A stretch of 64,000 nt of DNA from a virus. The DNA is taken from the IMG/VR virus record IMGVR_UViG_3300023184_003926, positions 1-64,000 of that record; one strand, given 5' to 3'. The translations under genes were made by a program, and so were the position numbers. Shown here in pieces: positions 46,307 to 54,521 of the stretch (position 1 is its first letter; each line of letters opens with the position of its first letter). The notes beneath the pieces are model-generated. The model ran no database searches. It was not told the origin of the DNA and saw nothing but the letters and a program-made list of their open reading frames with translations.

Positions 46307-47013
46307 AATTTCAAGATACCAGATTCTGGAAAAATTATAGCCAATATGACAAAATGGTGTTTAACTCATCTATGCGATCAACTGTTGATGCTGTGATATA
46401 TTGGCGACTATTAAATCAGTTTAAATTTAATAAATTTTTAGAAATTGGAATATATCAAGGCCTGACCACTGGATTGATATTTGAGTCAACTCCGACTGCG
46501 TGTGTAACCGCTATCGATCCAGATGACCATTTGGAATTATTTTACAAAAACTATCCAGAATATCAAAATCAATTTACTTTTATAAAACAAAAAAGTCAAG
46601 AAGTAGATCTAGGCACTGACATGTATGATTTTATTCTAATTGATGGTGATCACAATCATTATTCAGTAAGCAATGACATTTTAAAAAGTCTACCAAGACT
46701 CAACACCTCTGGAATTTTGGCAATTGATGACTATAAATTACCAGGGGTCGCTCTGGCCATACAAGACCTGTATAATGTAAAATCAGACTGGGTGCCATTT
46801 TTGAGAGCAGAACAAACAGAATTTTGGCACCATCGTAGTTGTGATCGCAGTAATTTTTTAGATTTATTACTAGATGATCCTATTAGCAAATTTATTTTTA
46901 TTCAAAATACAGTCGATCAAGATAACAACACAGTGTGTGTTGCAAAAACATTAAGTATATTCACTGACCAAATTGAATATTTTGACATGGCACTACAACA
47001 TTACAATATATGA
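46303..47013 (+). CDS. Class I SAM-dependent methyltransferase-like protein (236 aa)
   Basis: The Rossmann SAM site is FLEIGIYQGLTTGLIF (E-x-G-x-x-x-G at 47-53), followed by an acidic strand end AIDPDD at 70-75 and FILIDGDHNHYSVSNDI near 109-125, as in small-molecule or sugar methyltransferases of the Methyltransf_24 type (D-G-D-H-x-Y). LNTSGILAIDDY is the post-motif strand. The reaction and acceptor are not shown by sequence. The gene is visibly more AT-rich than gp47 and gp46 and is inserted between them with the next radical-SAM gene, with 4-base overlaps at both ends. Confidence 0.75.
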   Translation: MKFQDTRFWKNYSQYDKMVFNSSMRSTVDAVIYWRLLNQFKFNKFLEIGIYQGLTTGLIFESTPTACVTAIDPDDHLELFYKNYPEYQNQFTFIKQKSQEVDLGTDMYDFILIDGDHNHYSVSNDILKSLPRLNTSGILAIDDYKLPGVALAIQDLYNVKSDWVPFLRAEQTEFWHHRSCDRSNFLDLLLDDPISKFIFIQNTVDQDNNTVCVAKTLSIFTDQIEYFDMALQHYNI

Positions 47014-48485
47014 TATCAATCAATCAGCTAAAACAAAGTCTTTCAAATCTTTATACGTTGAAGTGTTTTGTTGATTTAGCAGAGTTGACTGTTTCTCCAA
47101 CCAGTGTATATCAGCAGGTTAACAGTTGTCACCAAGCAGTGTTTGATCATAATGATCGACTGATTTTTTACACATCTGAAATTATATCTGATCAACTGTT
47201 ACAGCATTTGTATCAAGCCACTAGCCTAATTGATGTATCTAATTATTTTGTGTTGATTTGCAGCCCACACCAGATCAACCAACCAACCAATGTAGATCCA
47301 TTTCAAACTTTGCAAATATCAATCGAAATCACCAACCGTTTGCAGGACAATTTTTTTGTGTCAGATACACTGTGCCCAATGCCCTGGAGTCATATTGAAG
47401 TCTCGTCTTCTGGAGAAGTACGCCCTTGCTGTGTGTATATTGACAGTGTTGATCATGCCAAGCACAATTCACTTGACCATGCATTCAACAACAACAAATT
47501 TCAAACGCTACGGCAAGACTTATTGAGTGGCAAAAAGCCAGATGGATGTAGCAAATGTTGGGAAAATGAAAAAAACGGATTGATCAGTAACAGACATTAC
47601 CATATGAGCTTGTTGAAGAAAGAACTGTTAACTTCGTATTTAGATAGTCCCTCTATAAAGAGCATGGACCTCAAACCAGGGAACACTTGTAATTTTAAAT
47701 GCCGTATTTGCAATCCTGTATCAAGTTCCTTGTATGCTCAAGAAGCAAAATCAAACACAGGTATTTCTATAGAAAGTTTTAATTGGGCGGAGTCAGAATC
47801 TAAAACTATTAACGAAATAGTAACATTACTGCCAACTCTGACCAACATAGACATGTATGGCGGGGAACCTTTTTTAATCAAACCCTTGTTACATGTGATC
47901 AAACAAGCGGTAGAACAGCACTGCGCACCACACATAAGATTGCATTACAACAGCAATGGATCCATTTATCCCGAAGACCTAATTGAGCATTGGAAGAAAT
48001 TTAAACACGTAGATATACAGTTTAGCATTGACAATATTGGAGGCCGGTTTGAGTTTGAACGTGGGGGGAGTTGGCAACAAGTTGAATCAAATATTAAAAA
48101 ATTAATTAACCTTGGTCTACCCAATGTCACTATTGGTGTCATGCCCGCAATTAATATCATGAATATTTTTTATCTTGACGAAGTGTTGCAATGGGCGCAC
48201 GAGTTGGGACTCCCAGTTAGTCCGCAATATGTGACAGAGCCATCAGGCTTTGCTCTTAAAAATCTTACTGCCAATGCCAAAAAATTAATTGTAGAAAAGT
48301 TTCAAAATCACTCTTGGCCTGAAATAAAGAACATTCTCAAACACATTGAGTCAATGCCAGACTCTGACGGTGAAGAATTTTCAAAACTGTGCAAGCACTT
48401 TGATCGGCTAAGGAATCAAAATTTTTCTATTTCTCATTCTACCATTGCAAATGCCATGGGATATGTGTATAATAACAACATATGA
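47010..48485 (+). CDS. Radical SAM enzyme with N-terminal twitch-type domain and extra leader domain (copy F)
   Basis: 491 aa. Residues 1-118 are an additional domain I do not recognise. The cysteine domain follows: C122 (LCPMPWSHIEVSSSGEVRPC), C140-C141, and C180-x2-C183 (CSKCWENEKNG). The radical-SAM triad is C227-x3-C231-x2-C234 (NTCNFKCRICN), with DMYGGEPFLIKPL as the SAM motif. It belongs with copies A-C by its PCC pattern. It lies between gp47 and gp46 and is AT-rich relative to both. Coupled by overlap to the methyltransferase upstream, so the two may act in sequence on one substrate. Confidence 0.88.
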   Translation: MISINQLKQSLSNLYTLKCFVDLAELTVSPTSVYQQVNSCHQAVFDHNDRLIFYTSEIISDQLLQHLYQATSLIDVSNYFVLICSPHQINQPTNVDPFQTLQISIEITNRLQDNFFVSDTLCPMPWSHIEVSSSGEVRPCCVYIDSVDHAKHNSLDHAFNNNKFQTLRQDLLSGKKPDGCSKCWENEKNGLISNRHYHMSLLKKELLTSYLDSPSIKSMDLKPGNTCNFKCRICNPVSSSLYAQEAKSNTGISIESFNWAESESKTINEIVTLLPTLTNIDMYGGEPFLIKPLLHVIKQAVEQHCAPHIRLHYNSNGSIYPEDLIEHWKKFKHVDIQFSIDNIGGRFEFERGGSWQQVESNIKKLINLGLPNVTIGVMPAINIMNIFYLDEVLQWAHELGLPVSPQYVTEPSGFALKNLTANAKKLIVEKFQNHSWPEIKNILKHIESMPDSDGEEFSKLCKHFDRLRNQNFSISHSTIANAMGYVYNNNI

Positions 48486-50563
48486 TTCAAATTAAAAATC
48501 TCACTGTTCGCAACTTTATGAGTGTGGGCGCGGCCACACAAGGCATTGACTTTGACCGTCAAGATCTTACCCTGGTCTTGGGCGAAAACTTGGACCTGGG
48601 CGGCGATGGCAGTCGTAACGGCACAGGCAAGACCACAATCATCAATGCCTTGAGTTATGCCATGTACGGACAAGCACTCAGCAACATACGCAAAGACAAT
48701 CTTGTAAACAAGACCAATGCCAAGGGCATGATGGTGAGCCTGGACTTTGCTGTCAACAGCAAAAACTACAGAATTGAACGTGGACGCAAGCCCAATGTAT
48801 TGCGCTTCTTTGCAGACAGCGAACAAGTAACTGCACAAGATGACGCACAGGGCGATAGTCGAGAAACACAGGATGCTATTGAACAAATATTTGGCATGAG
48901 CCATGACATGTTCAAACACATCTTGGCCCTGAACACCTACACAGAACCGTTCTTGAGCTTGAAGGCCAATGACCAACGCACCATAATTGAACAGTTGTTG
49001 GGTATTACATTGCTGAGTGAACGTGCTGATCGAATTAAAGAACTCAATCGTGGTACCAAAGAATCCATTACATCAGAAGAATTTAGAATACGTGCTGTAC
49101 TGGAAGCCAACAAGCGTATTGAAGAACAGATAGAAAGCCTGCGACGAAGACAAGGCCTGTGGCGAAAGAAATATGACAGTGACTTGGCATACCTTGTGGG
49201 GCAATACGACGACTTGGCCAGAGTCAATATTGAAGCAGAGTTACTGGCACACAAAGACTTGGCTGTATGGAACGAACGTAAAAAGCAAACAGATGCACAT
49301 GCACGACTATTGGCTTTTCAAACTGCATGGCAACAAACACAAAACAAAGAAATTGCTGCATTAAAAGTCAGTTATGATCAACTCAGTCACATTGACATTG
49401 TGACAGAACTACAAGCACATCAAGACTTAGCTGCATACAATCAACGGGCCAAGGACATTGCTGAACTTGAAAAACTCATTGCTCGGTGTGTAGCAGATGA
49501 AGCACGAGAACTAAAGACGTCTGACAAACTCCGAGCAGAGATTGCTGAGCTAGAGGCACACAAGTGTTATGCTTGTGGCCAAGAATTTCACGACGGTGCT
49601 CACGAAAGTGTACTAGAAGCCAAACGTAAAAGTTTGCAGGAGTCTGCACTACAAGCCTTGGCCACCAATGGTCAATGGATAGAGAATACCAATGCTCTCA
49701 AAGCCCTGGGTGATCTAGGCACCCGACCTACTACTTACTATAAGACCGAAGCCGAGGCCATTCGTCACAGCAGTGAAGTTGAAAACATACAACAAAAGAT
49801 TGCAGACAAGTCAGCAGAAGCAGATCCTTATGTTGACCAACTTGCAGGTTATGTGCCTGTGGAACTGGGTGTACAGCCTGCCACTCATTATGATACCGAA
49901 GCACAGGCCATCAAACACTCAACACAAGTCAACAACTTGCTACAGCAGATCACCAGCAAACATGCCGAAACTGATCCTTACAGCGAGCAGATTGAGGAAA
50001 TGCAACAACAGGCCCTGCAGGTTGTGAGTTATGATCATTTGAATGATCTCACTCGAGTACAAGATCATCAAGAGTTTTTGTTAAAACTGCTCACAAGCAA
50101 AGACTCATTTGTTCGCAAAAAGATCATTGATCAGAACTTGAGTTATTTGAATGCAAGACTCACATGGTACTTGGATCGTATTGGTTTGCCACACACAGTG
50201 AAGTTTCAAAATGATTTGAGTGTGAGCATTGAAGAGCTGGGACGTGAACTGGACTTTGACAACCTGAGTCGTGGCGAACGCAATCGATTAATTTTAAGTA
50301 TGAGTTGGGCATTCCGTGATGTATGGGAAAGTTTGTACAGCCCCATCAACATTTTATTCATTGACGAAATGATTGATTCAGGCCTGGACACACAAGGTGT
50401 AGAGAACGCCCTGGCATTGCTGAAGAAGATGACTCGTGAACGTAATAAATCTGTTTGGTTGGTATCACATAGAGACGAACTCACAAGTCGTGTGGAAAAT
50501 ATCTTGCGTGTGGTAAAAGAAAATGGTTTTACCAGCTATAATACAGATGTAGAAGTTGTATAA
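48482..50563 (+). CDS. 46: Recombination nuclease subunit gp46 (SbcC/Rad50-like ATPase, 693 aa)
   Basis: The N-terminal ATPase half has the Walker A GSRNGTGKT at 43-51, and a Q-loop-like region follows. Long coiled-coil arms flank a zinc hook CYACGQ near residue 362. The C-terminal half holds the ABC signature region LSRGERNRLILSMSWAFRD near 590-610, Walker B ILFIDEMIDSGLD near 622-634, and a switch histidine in VSHRDE. It partners gp47. Length is somewhat above T4 gp46 (560 aa), the extra lying in the coiled coils. The start overlaps the radical-SAM gene upstream as ATGA. Confidence 0.92.
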   Translation: MIQIKNLTVRNFMSVGAATQGIDFDRQDLTLVLGENLDLGGDGSRNGTGKTTIINALSYAMYGQALSNIRKDNLVNKTNAKGMMVSLDFAVNSKNYRIERGRKPNVLRFFADSEQVTAQDDAQGDSRETQDAIEQIFGMSHDMFKHILALNTYTEPFLSLKANDQRTIIEQLLGITLLSERADRIKELNRGTKESITSEEFRIRAVLEANKRIEEQIESLRRRQGLWRKKYDSDLAYLVGQYDDLARVNIEAELLAHKDLAVWNERKKQTDAHARLLAFQTAWQQTQNKEIAALKVSYDQLSHIDIVTELQAHQDLAAYNQRAKDIAELEKLIARCVADEARELKTSDKLRAEIAELEAHKCYACGQEFHDGAHESVLEAKRKSLQESALQALATNGQWIENTNALKALGDLGTRPTTYYKTEAEAIRHSSEVENIQQKIADKSAEADPYVDQLAGYVPVELGVQPATHYDTEAQAIKHSTQVNNLLQQITSKHAETDPYSEQIEEMQQQALQVVSYDHLNDLTRVQDHQEFLLKLLTSKDSFVRKKIIDQNLSYLNARLTWYLDRIGLPHTVKFQNDLSVSIEELGRELDFDNLSRGERNRLILSMSWAFRDVWESLYSPINILFIDEMIDSGLDTQGVENALALLKKMTRERNKSVWLVSHRDELTSRVENILRVVKENGFTSYNTDVEVV

Positions 50564-51331
50564 ATGTCTTTGAATATGTTGCGTTGGAAAGGCGGGTTTG
50601 GTGGTGATTTGCTGATGAAATTAATTTCTGAATCATCGGCAGTGCATACCAATACCCAATTTCAAACTGGCTTGTCAAGTCAAGGTGGAATGCTTTTAGA
50701 TTTTTCGTACTTGAATATTGATAGACTACAACAAATAGATTGTATTGCTAGCCAGGAATTTATTCCAAAAATTGATACAATCTTATTAAAACAAGAGCTT
50801 GATGCATTAGCTATTAGTGATCAAACATGGTGGCTCAAGAGTCATTACTACGAACAAGATTTCTATACTGATTGTATTGTAGACATTGTAGTTGGGCAGG
50901 ACCAGTTACCATTTGCAGTTTCTGCAAATATCAATAAAACAACAACATTGCAAACTGACTTTGATGCGCTAGTAACCAAAATTACTGACCCACACATTCG
51001 TTATCAATATTCAATTTACAGCGTGGCCAAAGATTTTGTTTGCCCATATCAAACAACTCGTGTCATACAACTGAAACAGGTGTTGTCTGGATGGGATCAA
51101 TTAAAACAGACCTTAAGAACATTTGATATAACATTGGATGACAAACTAAAAAACATGTATGAAAATTGGCTGGCTGCTAATGCCAAGCATCTTTCATCAC
51201 CTATCTATCAATATCTGGCACAAAACAATGATTACAATATTGATCATCCCAAGCTCACGTTGATAGAACGATATTGTTTGTTGGTACTTTCAGGACGCAA
51301 ATTTCAACTGTTAGACAAAAATGAAATTTGA
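50564..51331 (+). CDS. Unknown protein (255 aa)
   Basis: Begins MSLNMLRWKGGFGGDLLMKL immediately after the gp46 stop. I do not recognise a family. The early G-G-F-G-G-D sequence is loop-like but is not a complete Walker motif. The body is hydrophobic and aromatic with cysteines scattered singly and no signal peptide or clear membrane helix. AT-rich base use, as in the methyltransferase and radical-SAM genes between gp47 and gp46, suggests the same origin. The 3' end overlaps the next radical-SAM gene by 11 bases, so it may serve that enzyme. Confidence 0.65.
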   Translation: MSLNMLRWKGGFGGDLLMKLISESSAVHTNTQFQTGLSSQGGMLLDFSYLNIDRLQQIDCIASQEFIPKIDTILLKQELDALAISDQTWWLKSHYYEQDFYTDCIVDIVVGQDQLPFAVSANINKTTTLQTDFDALVTKITDPHIRYQYSIYSVAKDFVCPYQTTRVIQLKQVLSGWDQLKQTLRTFDITLDDKLKNMYENWLAANAKHLSSPIYQYLAQNNDYNIDHPKLTLIERYCLLVLSGRKFQLLDKNEI

Positions 51332-52418
51332 CTTTGATGTTATTGACGAGTATCAATTAGAAATTACAACATATTGTAATGCTGCCTGCCCTCAGTGTCC
51401 ACGCAACAACTTGGGCACAGGTATCAATCCTTACATGCCACTCACACATTTACCACGTGCAACTATTGATCAAGCATTTGACCAAGAATTATGTCAACGT
51501 CTACGGCAAGTGTTCTTCTGCGGCAGTTATGGTGATCCCATCATGCATCCAGACTTTTTAGAAATACTGCGTGACTTTAGAAGCAAGAGTCCTACGCTGT
51601 GGCTGTACATACACACCAATGGTGGTGTACATGATGCTGAGTACTGGGCAGAGATAGCCCGTATCATGAATGGTTACGGACAGATAGACTTTGGTATTGA
51701 CGGGCTTGAAGACACTTTACATTTGTACAGAAAGAATGTAAAATACAACAATGCTATTGCCAATGCACAGGCGTTTATTGCAGCTGGTGGGCGAGCACAA
51801 TGGAATTTTATTGTGTTCCGGCACAACGAGCATCAAGTTGATCTAGTTCAACAGCTGGGTCAAGATATGGGTTTTTATAATGTGTTGATACGCAAGACTG
51901 GAAGATTCTTAAATCACACCACTATGTCTGAAATGGATTCGTGGCCAGCAGCTGGCACAGACCATGTGTTGGAACCGCCTGTTACCGAACAGTATAGAAA
52001 CCGCAGCATACAGTCGTTGCCTGAACTCAAGAAACAATATATCAACATCAAACAATATTTTGATAATACAGCAATACGTTGTGATGCATTGATGGGAAAG
52101 AAGGTAGCCGTAAATGCTGAGGGCATTGTACTCCCGTGTAATTTTTTCAATCACAACTTGTATGATGCAAGATTTAGAGACGGCAGCATGCCTGGTGCAA
52201 ATCCACTCAGCACAGTAGATGGTAAAAATCAAGTACGTGAATTTTTACAACAGTATGGGCTAGGCAATTTAAACATACACCACAAGACATTGCCGGAGAT
52301 ATTTGCCAATGCCTTCTGGCAGGATTTAGTAGCATCGTTCAACAACCACAACAGACTGTTTGAATGTGCAATGACTTGCGGTGAGAAGTTTACAAAAGTA
52401 TGGGATCAATCAAAATGA
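51321..52418 (+). CDS. Radical SAM enzyme with C-terminal SPASM/twitch-like domain (copy G)
   Basis: 365 aa with the ordinary domain order. The radical-SAM triad C19-x3-C23-x2-C26 (TYCNAACPQCPR) stands at the N-terminus, and FFCGSYGDPIMHP replaces the GGEP motif. The C-terminal cysteine set is C254, C273 in GIVLPCNFFNH, and C349-x3-C353 (ECAMTCG), an auxiliary cluster domain. This separates it from copies A-F, whose cluster domain comes first. ITTYCN.aCPqCpR is typical of SPASM-type peptide- or sugar-modifying enzymes. The stop overlaps the SDR gene start (ATGA), so they are probably co-translated. Confidence 0.88.
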   Translation: MKFDFDVIDEYQLEITTYCNAACPQCPRNNLGTGINPYMPLTHLPRATIDQAFDQELCQRLRQVFFCGSYGDPIMHPDFLEILRDFRSKSPTLWLYIHTNGGVHDAEYWAEIARIMNGYGQIDFGIDGLEDTLHLYRKNVKYNNAIANAQAFIAAGGRAQWNFIVFRHNEHQVDLVQQLGQDMGFYNVLIRKTGRFLNHTTMSEMDSWPAAGTDHVLEPPVTEQYRNRSIQSLPELKKQYINIKQYFDNTAIRCDALMGKKVAVNAEGIVLPCNFFNHNLYDARFRDGSMPGANPLSTVDGKNQVREFLQQYGLGNLNIHHKTLPEIFANAFWQDLVASFNNHNRLFECAMTCGEKFTKVWDQSK

Positions 52419-52999
52419 AAATGTTAGTAACAGGCGGTAATCGAGGACTAGGCGAGCACCTAGTGGGTGTGTTTGGTGCAGACAGCGCAAGTCGTACCAA
52501 TGGGTTTGACATCAATCTCAATACACATGAGCTTGCTGTGTTGAGTTTGGAATACGATGTGTTTGTAAACAATGCATTTGACGGACCTCCCCAGGAGTTG
52601 TGGGCTGACTTCGGGCAAGCACAGTTGTATTTTGCCGTGTACGATGCATGGAAAACAGCTGGTAAGTCTGGACACATTTTTAACATTGGGTCAGTGGGAG
52701 AGCAACATGTTGTAGCACCTGAACCCAGATTTGAAACGTATCGTGTGGCCAAGGCAGCACTGAGTCATGCCAGTAGGCAAGGCACACAAGCATTCAAACA
52801 AAATTTAGTAAAGTTTCGAACCACGTTGATCACTCCTGATCGACTGGACACAGCTCTGAGCCGTAGTCGTCCCACATGGACTGGAAACGGTATTGATTTA
52901 ACAGACGTTAGCAATTTTATACAATACGCTACCACAGTGTCCTCAAATACTGTGATAGAAGAGGCAACTTTTTACGTGAACTTTGAACACAAGGCATAA
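52415..52999 (+). CDS. Short-chain dehydrogenase/reductase-like protein (194 aa)
   Basis: Start at MKMLVTGGNRGLG, whose ATG overlaps the preceding stop; an ATG five codons earlier is less likely. The NAD(P)-binding TGGNRGLG, VFVNNAFDGP (NNA motif) and IFNIGSVG with the catalytic Ser strand are present, followed by the YRVAK catalytic pair near 109-113. At 194 residues it is shorter than classical SDRs (about 250); the C-terminal substrate loop is reduced. It could oxidise or reduce a hydroxyl on a product of the adjacent radical-SAM enzyme; that is inferred from coupling. Confidence 0.82.
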   Translation: MKMLVTGGNRGLGEHLVGVFGADSASRTNGFDINLNTHELAVLSLEYDVFVNNAFDGPPQELWADFGQAQLYFAVYDAWKTAGKSGHIFNIGSVGEQHVVAPEPRFETYRVAKAALSHASRQGTQAFKQNLVKFRTTLITPDRLDTALSRSRPTWTGNGIDLTDVSNFIQYATTVSSNTVIEEATFYVNFEHKA

Positions 53000-53032
53000 C
53001 TATAGCACGAAAGGCAATTCCCTGAAACTCAC

Positions 53033-53461
53033 ATGACATGGCAATATCAAGACACCCCAGTTGAGACTTTACCTGAAGAATGTGTGGGATTTGTTTATCA
53101 GATCACAAATAATCTATCTGGACGCAAGTACATAGGCAAAAAATTAGCAAAATTTAGTAAAACAACGTACAAGACAGTAAATCAAAAGAACGGCATCAAG
53201 AAGCGGAAGAAGATACGCACAAAAGTTGACTCAGACTGGCGTGAGTACTACGGGTCAAGCCCAGAATTAACCGCAGACGTAATCACTTTAGGCACCGAAA
53301 ACTTCTCCAGAGAAATACTTTACTACTGTAAAAGCAAGAGTGAATGCTCATACATTGAGGCACGAGAGCAATTCAGTAGGCGGGTATTAGAATCAGCAGA
53401 TTATTACAACGGCCATATACAAGTACGTGTACATGGCTCACACATAAAAGACAAAATTTAA
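53033..53461 (+). CDS. GIY-YIG endonuclease, Seg/phage homing type (142 aa)
   Basis: The GIY-YIG core is read as GFVYQITNNLSGRKYIGKK at 19-37. It is followed by a basic region and DWREYYGSSPELTADV, FSREILYYCKSKSECSYIEA and a late glutamate. This block order is that of small phage GIY-YIG proteins related to the T4 Seg homing endonucleases. It would cut DNA at a specific site and favour its own spread. It is immediately upstream of a DUF3820-like gene and of the structured RNA region, a setting where mobile genes are common. Confidence 0.75.
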   Translation: MTWQYQDTPVETLPEECVGFVYQITNNLSGRKYIGKKLAKFSKTTYKTVNQKNGIKKRKKIRTKVDSDWREYYGSSPELTADVITLGTENFSREILYYCKSKSECSYIEAREQFSRRVLESADYYNGHIQVRVHGSHIKDKI

Positions 53462-53475
53462 AATCAACGTAAAAC

Positions 53476-53727
53476 ATGGACTACGATATTGAACAGAGTG
53501 AAAAAAGACGGAGAGAACGAGCAAGGATAGGATCTGAGCAAGTTCACAATGACCTTTATTACAAGTACAAACAAGAAAATCGTTGGACAATGTTTGGCAA
53601 ATATTACGGCACACCAATAAGCGATCTTCCAAAATCATATTTAGAATGGGTAATAAAAAATCTCAACGGCAAGTACAAGGAATTTGCTGAAAAAGAATTT
53701 TACCGAAGAAAATCAACTAACACTTAA
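53476..53727 (+). CDS. DUF3820-like small protein (83 aa)
   Basis: A charged helical N-terminus (DIEQSEKRRRERARIGSEQV) is followed by TMFGKYYGTPISDLPKSYLE, which fits the short DUF3820 motif (fGKykG..i.dlP..Yl.Wl) also seen at the C-terminus of some exonuclease X-like proteins. The rest (WVIKNLNGKYKEFAEKEFYR) is helical. It is probably a nucleic-acid-associated helper but has no known activity. It is the last rightward gene before the gene-free region. Confidence 0.6.
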   Translation: MDYDIEQSEKRRRERARIGSEQVHNDLYYKYKQENRWTMFGKYYGTPISDLPKSYLEWVIKNLNGKYKEFAEKEFYRRKSTNT

Positions 53728-53734
53728 GGTTGGC

Positions 53735-54158
53735 GGGCCAGTTTGTAATACCGCTGTGGAAAAACCGGGGAATAACCGGACACGTGACATATTGAGACAC
53801 TCCCCTGGGTAAATCCCAGTATCCTGAAAAATTGGAAGTGAGTTTGAAGGCAGAACCCTACGCCTGACGTATTGATATAGTATGAATGTTAGCATACGAG
53901 AACACTGGCTATAAACATCTAAACACTAGGAACGAGGTTTAGAGCGCACTAGCGTATCGTGGTAGGAAGGAAAAGCACAGAGTCCTTTAGCATACAGTGT
54001 ATAAAAATTACCTACTTCCAATGTCCAGGCTGATTCAACTCACATGAAGACACAAGCGGAACCGAGCAAAACGGTTCCGTCTGACTAAAACAATCTACAT
54101 GAATACTTAATCGCTTTGCTCTTGAAAACAATACGTTGATGAGCAAAGCGAAATCAAC
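53735..54158 (+). ncRNA. Candidate structured RNA in a 450-base gene-free region
   Basis: No credible coding frame spans 53728-54177, yet it holds many perfect pairings: CTGGG/CCCAG (53805-53819), AGGC/GCCT (53848-53865), GTATG/CATAC (53880-53897), CTAAAC/GTTTAG (53919-53942). A multibranch closes with GTAGG/CCTAC (53962-54015) and contains AAGGA/TCCTT and ATAC/GTAT. CGGAACCG/CGGTTCCG (54057-54079) and an 11-bp stem, 54111-54121 with 54141-54151, follow. GTTGAT/ATCAAC (54135-54158) competes with the last stem. The strand is assumed + because it follows the rightward operon. No group I or group II core, tmRNA or RNase P signature was recognised. Confidence 0.5.
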
Positions 54159-54180
54159 AGATGTACGCAGTACATCTTTA
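54159..54180 (+). terminator. Hairpin between convergent genes
   Basis: AGATGTAC, GCA loop, GTACATCT is an 8-bp stem followed by TTTAAT. It directly abuts the stop of the leftward 113-aa gene and could end transcription from the left, with a weak U tract. Confidence 0.45.
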
Positions 54181-54519
54181 ATCGTCTAAGTTAGTATCTG
54201 GCCAATCACGAAACAATGCATGTTGTATATTGCCACTAACAAACTGATTAAAACTTTTGTGTTTGACTTCTAGTTCACCCTTTTGAGGTGCCACACGTTT
54301 GAATGCTGAATCCATTTGGCCCATGTCACGGAACTCCATTATGATCATCCATTCTGGCATGTCGGCTATGCTACGGAATCCCATCTTGCAACGTGTGATC
54401 CTATAGGTTTCCATTCTGCCCTCATTAACCAAATGGTCAAAGAAACTCTTCATTCCGTTAACCCAGTCAATATCTGATATATCGCCCTCTTTGTCTGCCC
54501 AAATTGTGTATAAATCCAT
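54178..54519 (-). CDS. DUF6614-like protein (113 aa)
   Basis: The sequence MDLYTIWADKEGDISDIDWV, NEGRMETYRITRCKMGFRSI, MPEWMIIMEFRDMGQMDSAF and KRVAPQKGELEVKHKSFNQF follows the DUF6614 pattern known from alphaproteobacteria (IW.DLk.g..d..f........L...G.i.gyRltR.KlG......eFhimie..dl.qLd.AF..V). It is a ferredoxin-like (dimeric alpha/beta barrel) type fold by appearance, function unknown. GGAG 5 bases before the ATG is contained in the end of the upstream gene. The resemblance to alphaproteobacterial proteins is a weak hint about the host. Confidence 0.65.
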   Translation of the reverse strand: MDLYTIWADKEGDISDIDWVNGMKSFFDHLVNEGRMETYRITRCKMGFRSIADMPEWMIIMEFRDMGQMDSAFKRVAPQKGELEVKHKSFNQFVSGNIQHALFRDWPDTNLDD

Positions 54520-54521
54520 GT

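Noticed and set aside
50555-50567. TATAAATG before the 255-aa gene as a late promoter
   Set aside because: The octamer includes the start codon and the gp46 stop, and differs from NATAAATA at the end.
53713-53895. Leftward 60-codon frame across the gene-free region
   Set aside because: It overlaps the DUF3820-like gene end and several hairpins, has no ribosome site and no family resemblance.
54136-54153. Hammerhead-ribozyme-like TGATGAGC...GCGAAA
   Set aside because: The invariant C before TGATGA is T, and the flanks pair with each other rather than in the hammerhead topology.
53735-54177. Group I or group II intron
   Set aside because: No conserved core or domain V recognised, and the genes on both sides are complete and convergent, so no exon is split.
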